Source of the DNA: Gordonia hongkongensis
Lineage (GTDB): Bacteria > Actinomycetota > Actinomycetes > Mycobacteriales > Mycobacteriaceae
Assembly (NCBI RefSeq): GCF_023078355.1
Contig: NZ_CP095552.1
Coordinates: 1,550,001-1,614,000 of the forward strand
Direction of reading: 5' to 3'
Length of the DNA stretch: 64,000 bases
This document shows positions 60,381-64,000 of this stretch, one piece after another. The translations under genes were made by a program, and so were the position numbers. The notes beneath the pieces are model-generated. The model ran no database searches and was not told the DNA's origin. It saw only the letters and a program-made list of their open reading frames with translations. Numbering within the stretch: position 1 is the stretch's first letter; each line of letters starts with the position of its first letter.

Positions 60381-61214
60381 ATGACTCGACGATTCGCTCA
60401 GATCGATGTGTTCTCCGCTACCGGGACCGGTGGTAACCCGGTTGCCGTGGTGCTCGATGCCACCGACATCCCCGACGACCGGATGGCCGCGTTCGCGCGC
60501 TGGACGAACCTGTCGGAGACGACCTTCGTGCTGCCGCCGACCGACCCTGCCGCCGATTACCGTCTGCGCATCTTCACCCCGGACGGCGAGTTGCCGTTCG
60601 CCGGGCATCCCACCCTCGGCTCGGCACATGCCTGGCTGACGACGGGCGGCCGGCCTGCGGGGGACGACATCGTGCAGGAGTGCGGCGTCGGCCTGGTGCG
60701 ACTGCGGCGCGCTGGTGCACGGCTGGCCTTCGCGGCGCCGCCGTTGCGGCGGTCCGGACCCGTCGACGCCGCCGTCGTCACCGAGGTCGCCGCGGCGCTG
60801 CGGGTCGACACGGCCGAGGTCCGCGCGGCCGAGTGGGTCGACAACGGGCCGGAATGGATGGTGTTGCAACTCGAATCGGGCGAGCGGGTGCTCGAGGTGA
60901 CCCCGGACATCCCTGCCCTCGGCGATCACAAGGTCGGATTGTTCGGGCGGTACGGCTCGGGAGACGGAGAGGTCTTCGGCGAGGTGCGCGCGTTCGTGCC
61001 GGGCATCGGGGTCCCCGAGGACCCGGTGACGGGCAGTCTCAACGCCGGCATCGCCATGTGGTTGCGGGCCACCGGGCAGGCGCCGGCGTCCTACGTCGCC
61101 GCGCAGGGTGCGGCGCTCGGTCGGGCCGGCCGCATCCACGTCCACGACGACGGCGAGCACATCTGGGTCGGCGGCGACACGACGACGGTGATCGAGGGGA
61201 CCGTGACGCTCTAG
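60381..61214 (+). CDS. PhzF-family isomerase
   Basis: The protein has 277 residues from ATG 60381; GGAGG lies upstream. The diaminopimelate-epimerase-like fold of PhzF is shown by QIDVFSATGTGGNPVAVVLD (about 6-25), catalytic Glu in NLSETTFVLPP (about 45), FAGHPTLGSAHAWL and VPEDPVTGSLNAGIAMW (about 213-229). Phenazine genes are absent, so it is a general isomerase of unknown substrate. The TAG stop is formed by the CTAG at the edge of an inserted 166-bp element. Confidence 0.88.
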   Translation: MTRRFAQIDVFSATGTGGNPVAVVLDATDIPDDRMAAFARWTNLSETTFVLPPTDPAADYRLRIFTPDGELPFAGHPTLGSAHAWLTTGGRPAGDDIVQECGVGLVRLRRAGARLAFAAPPLRRSGPVDAAVVTEVAAALRVDTAEVRAAEWVDNGPEWMVLQLESGERVLEVTPDIPALGDHKVGLFGRYGSGDGEVFGEVRAFVPGIGVPEDPVTGSLNAGIAMWLRATGQAPASYVAAQGAALGRAGRIHVHDDGEHIWVGGDTTTVIEGTVTL

Positions 61215-61376
61215 TGGTGTGTCTCGGAAATAAGCGACTGGTCTCCGGCGCTCGATCGGCGCCTGGCTGCGTTGTCGTCGGTCGAGATAGCTCAGCTATC
61301 CCTCCCTCCTCCGCCTTGCCAGACCACCGATCGCTCCACCGGATACCGGCCACCTATTTCCGAGACACACCACTAG
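61211..61376. mobile_element. 166-bp MITE-like element with perfect 22-bp terminal inverted repeats
   Basis: The ends at 61211-61232 and 61355-61376 are exact inverted repeats (CTAG then TGGTGTGTCTCGGAAATA inward). CTAG at each border may be a 4-bp target duplication. The interior holds a GATAGCT-C-AGCTATC palindrome (near 61291-61305) and no gene. It resembles a non-autonomous insertion-sequence derivative lodged between phzF and tatD. Confidence 0.75.
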
Positions 61377-61429
61377 CGATGTCGCGACCGCACCGGATGG
61401 TGTCGGCGCGCTGTGCCAAGGTGGGTGCC

Positions 61430-64000
<2,571 letters not shown>

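Overview
The window is high-GC chromosomal DNA from an actinomycete of the order Mycobacteriales, and the protein sequences look most like Gordonia or a close relative. The evidence is strong G/C at codon third positions, many GTG starts, a mycobacterial-type backbone (mscL, a Ruc-like zinc-ribbon protein, 5-FCL, galU, moeA/glp, rimJ, glpR; then arcA, pmt, rsmI, pabB, metG, tatD, rpfB, rsmA) and fprB beside an AurF-type diiron protein. That gene order is compared with M. tuberculosis from memory, not from a search.

Layout. 1-3.3 kb: a truncated ABC exporter, a 30-aa peptide gene with its own hairpin leader and terminator, a GNAT enzyme and a dense inverted-repeat cluster. 3.4-16.7 kb: backbone genes for mechanosensation, Na+/H+ exchange, amino-acid uptake, HrcA-controlled stress protection, one-carbon and UDP-glucose metabolism, and the Glp/GlpR pair. 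The Glp and GlpR frames are each broken by one apparent missing G. 16.7-43.3 kb: mostly accessory genes. These are tRNA-Ala with a decayed duplicate, an orphan MNT nucleotidyltransferase, a secreted lipase and GH1 enzyme, AzlCD with its regulator, a DEAD-box helicase, an AurF/FprB operon, and a tight five-gene operon (dinucleotide-binding oxidoreductase, 4-TM protein, zinc-ribbon/FHA protein, CPA2 antiporter, pseudokinase). A second, membrane-anchored pseudokinase converges on that operon. USP, SoxR, a patatin and an MFS exporter follow. 43.3-64 kb: arginine deiminase, betaine-type transport, a MocR regulator, then the pmt/rsmI, metG-pabB, MerR-HEAT, GH65-pgmB, PhzF, tatD-rpfB-rsmA stretch. 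The window ends inside rsmA.

How the genes fit together. The best candidate for an undescribed system is 30.67-39.01 kb: an FHA phosphothreonine reader and two kinase-fold proteins that both have Asn in place of the catalytic Asp, co-encoded with a cation/proton antiporter and an oxidoreductase. This suggests phospho- or nucleotide-state control of ion flux. A second self-contained regulatory unit is the MerR-HEAT fusion plus a HEAT protein, driven by a MerR-type promoter with a 19-bp spacer.

Smaller structures include a CIRCE element before the Ruc homologue, a 166-bp MITE-like element between phzF and tatD, a repeat family that sits between convergent genes, and perfect palindromes in several divergent promoter regions. 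Three apparent single-G losses (Glp, GlpR, oxidoreductase N-terminus) may be assembly errors and should be resolved before drawing biological conclusions.
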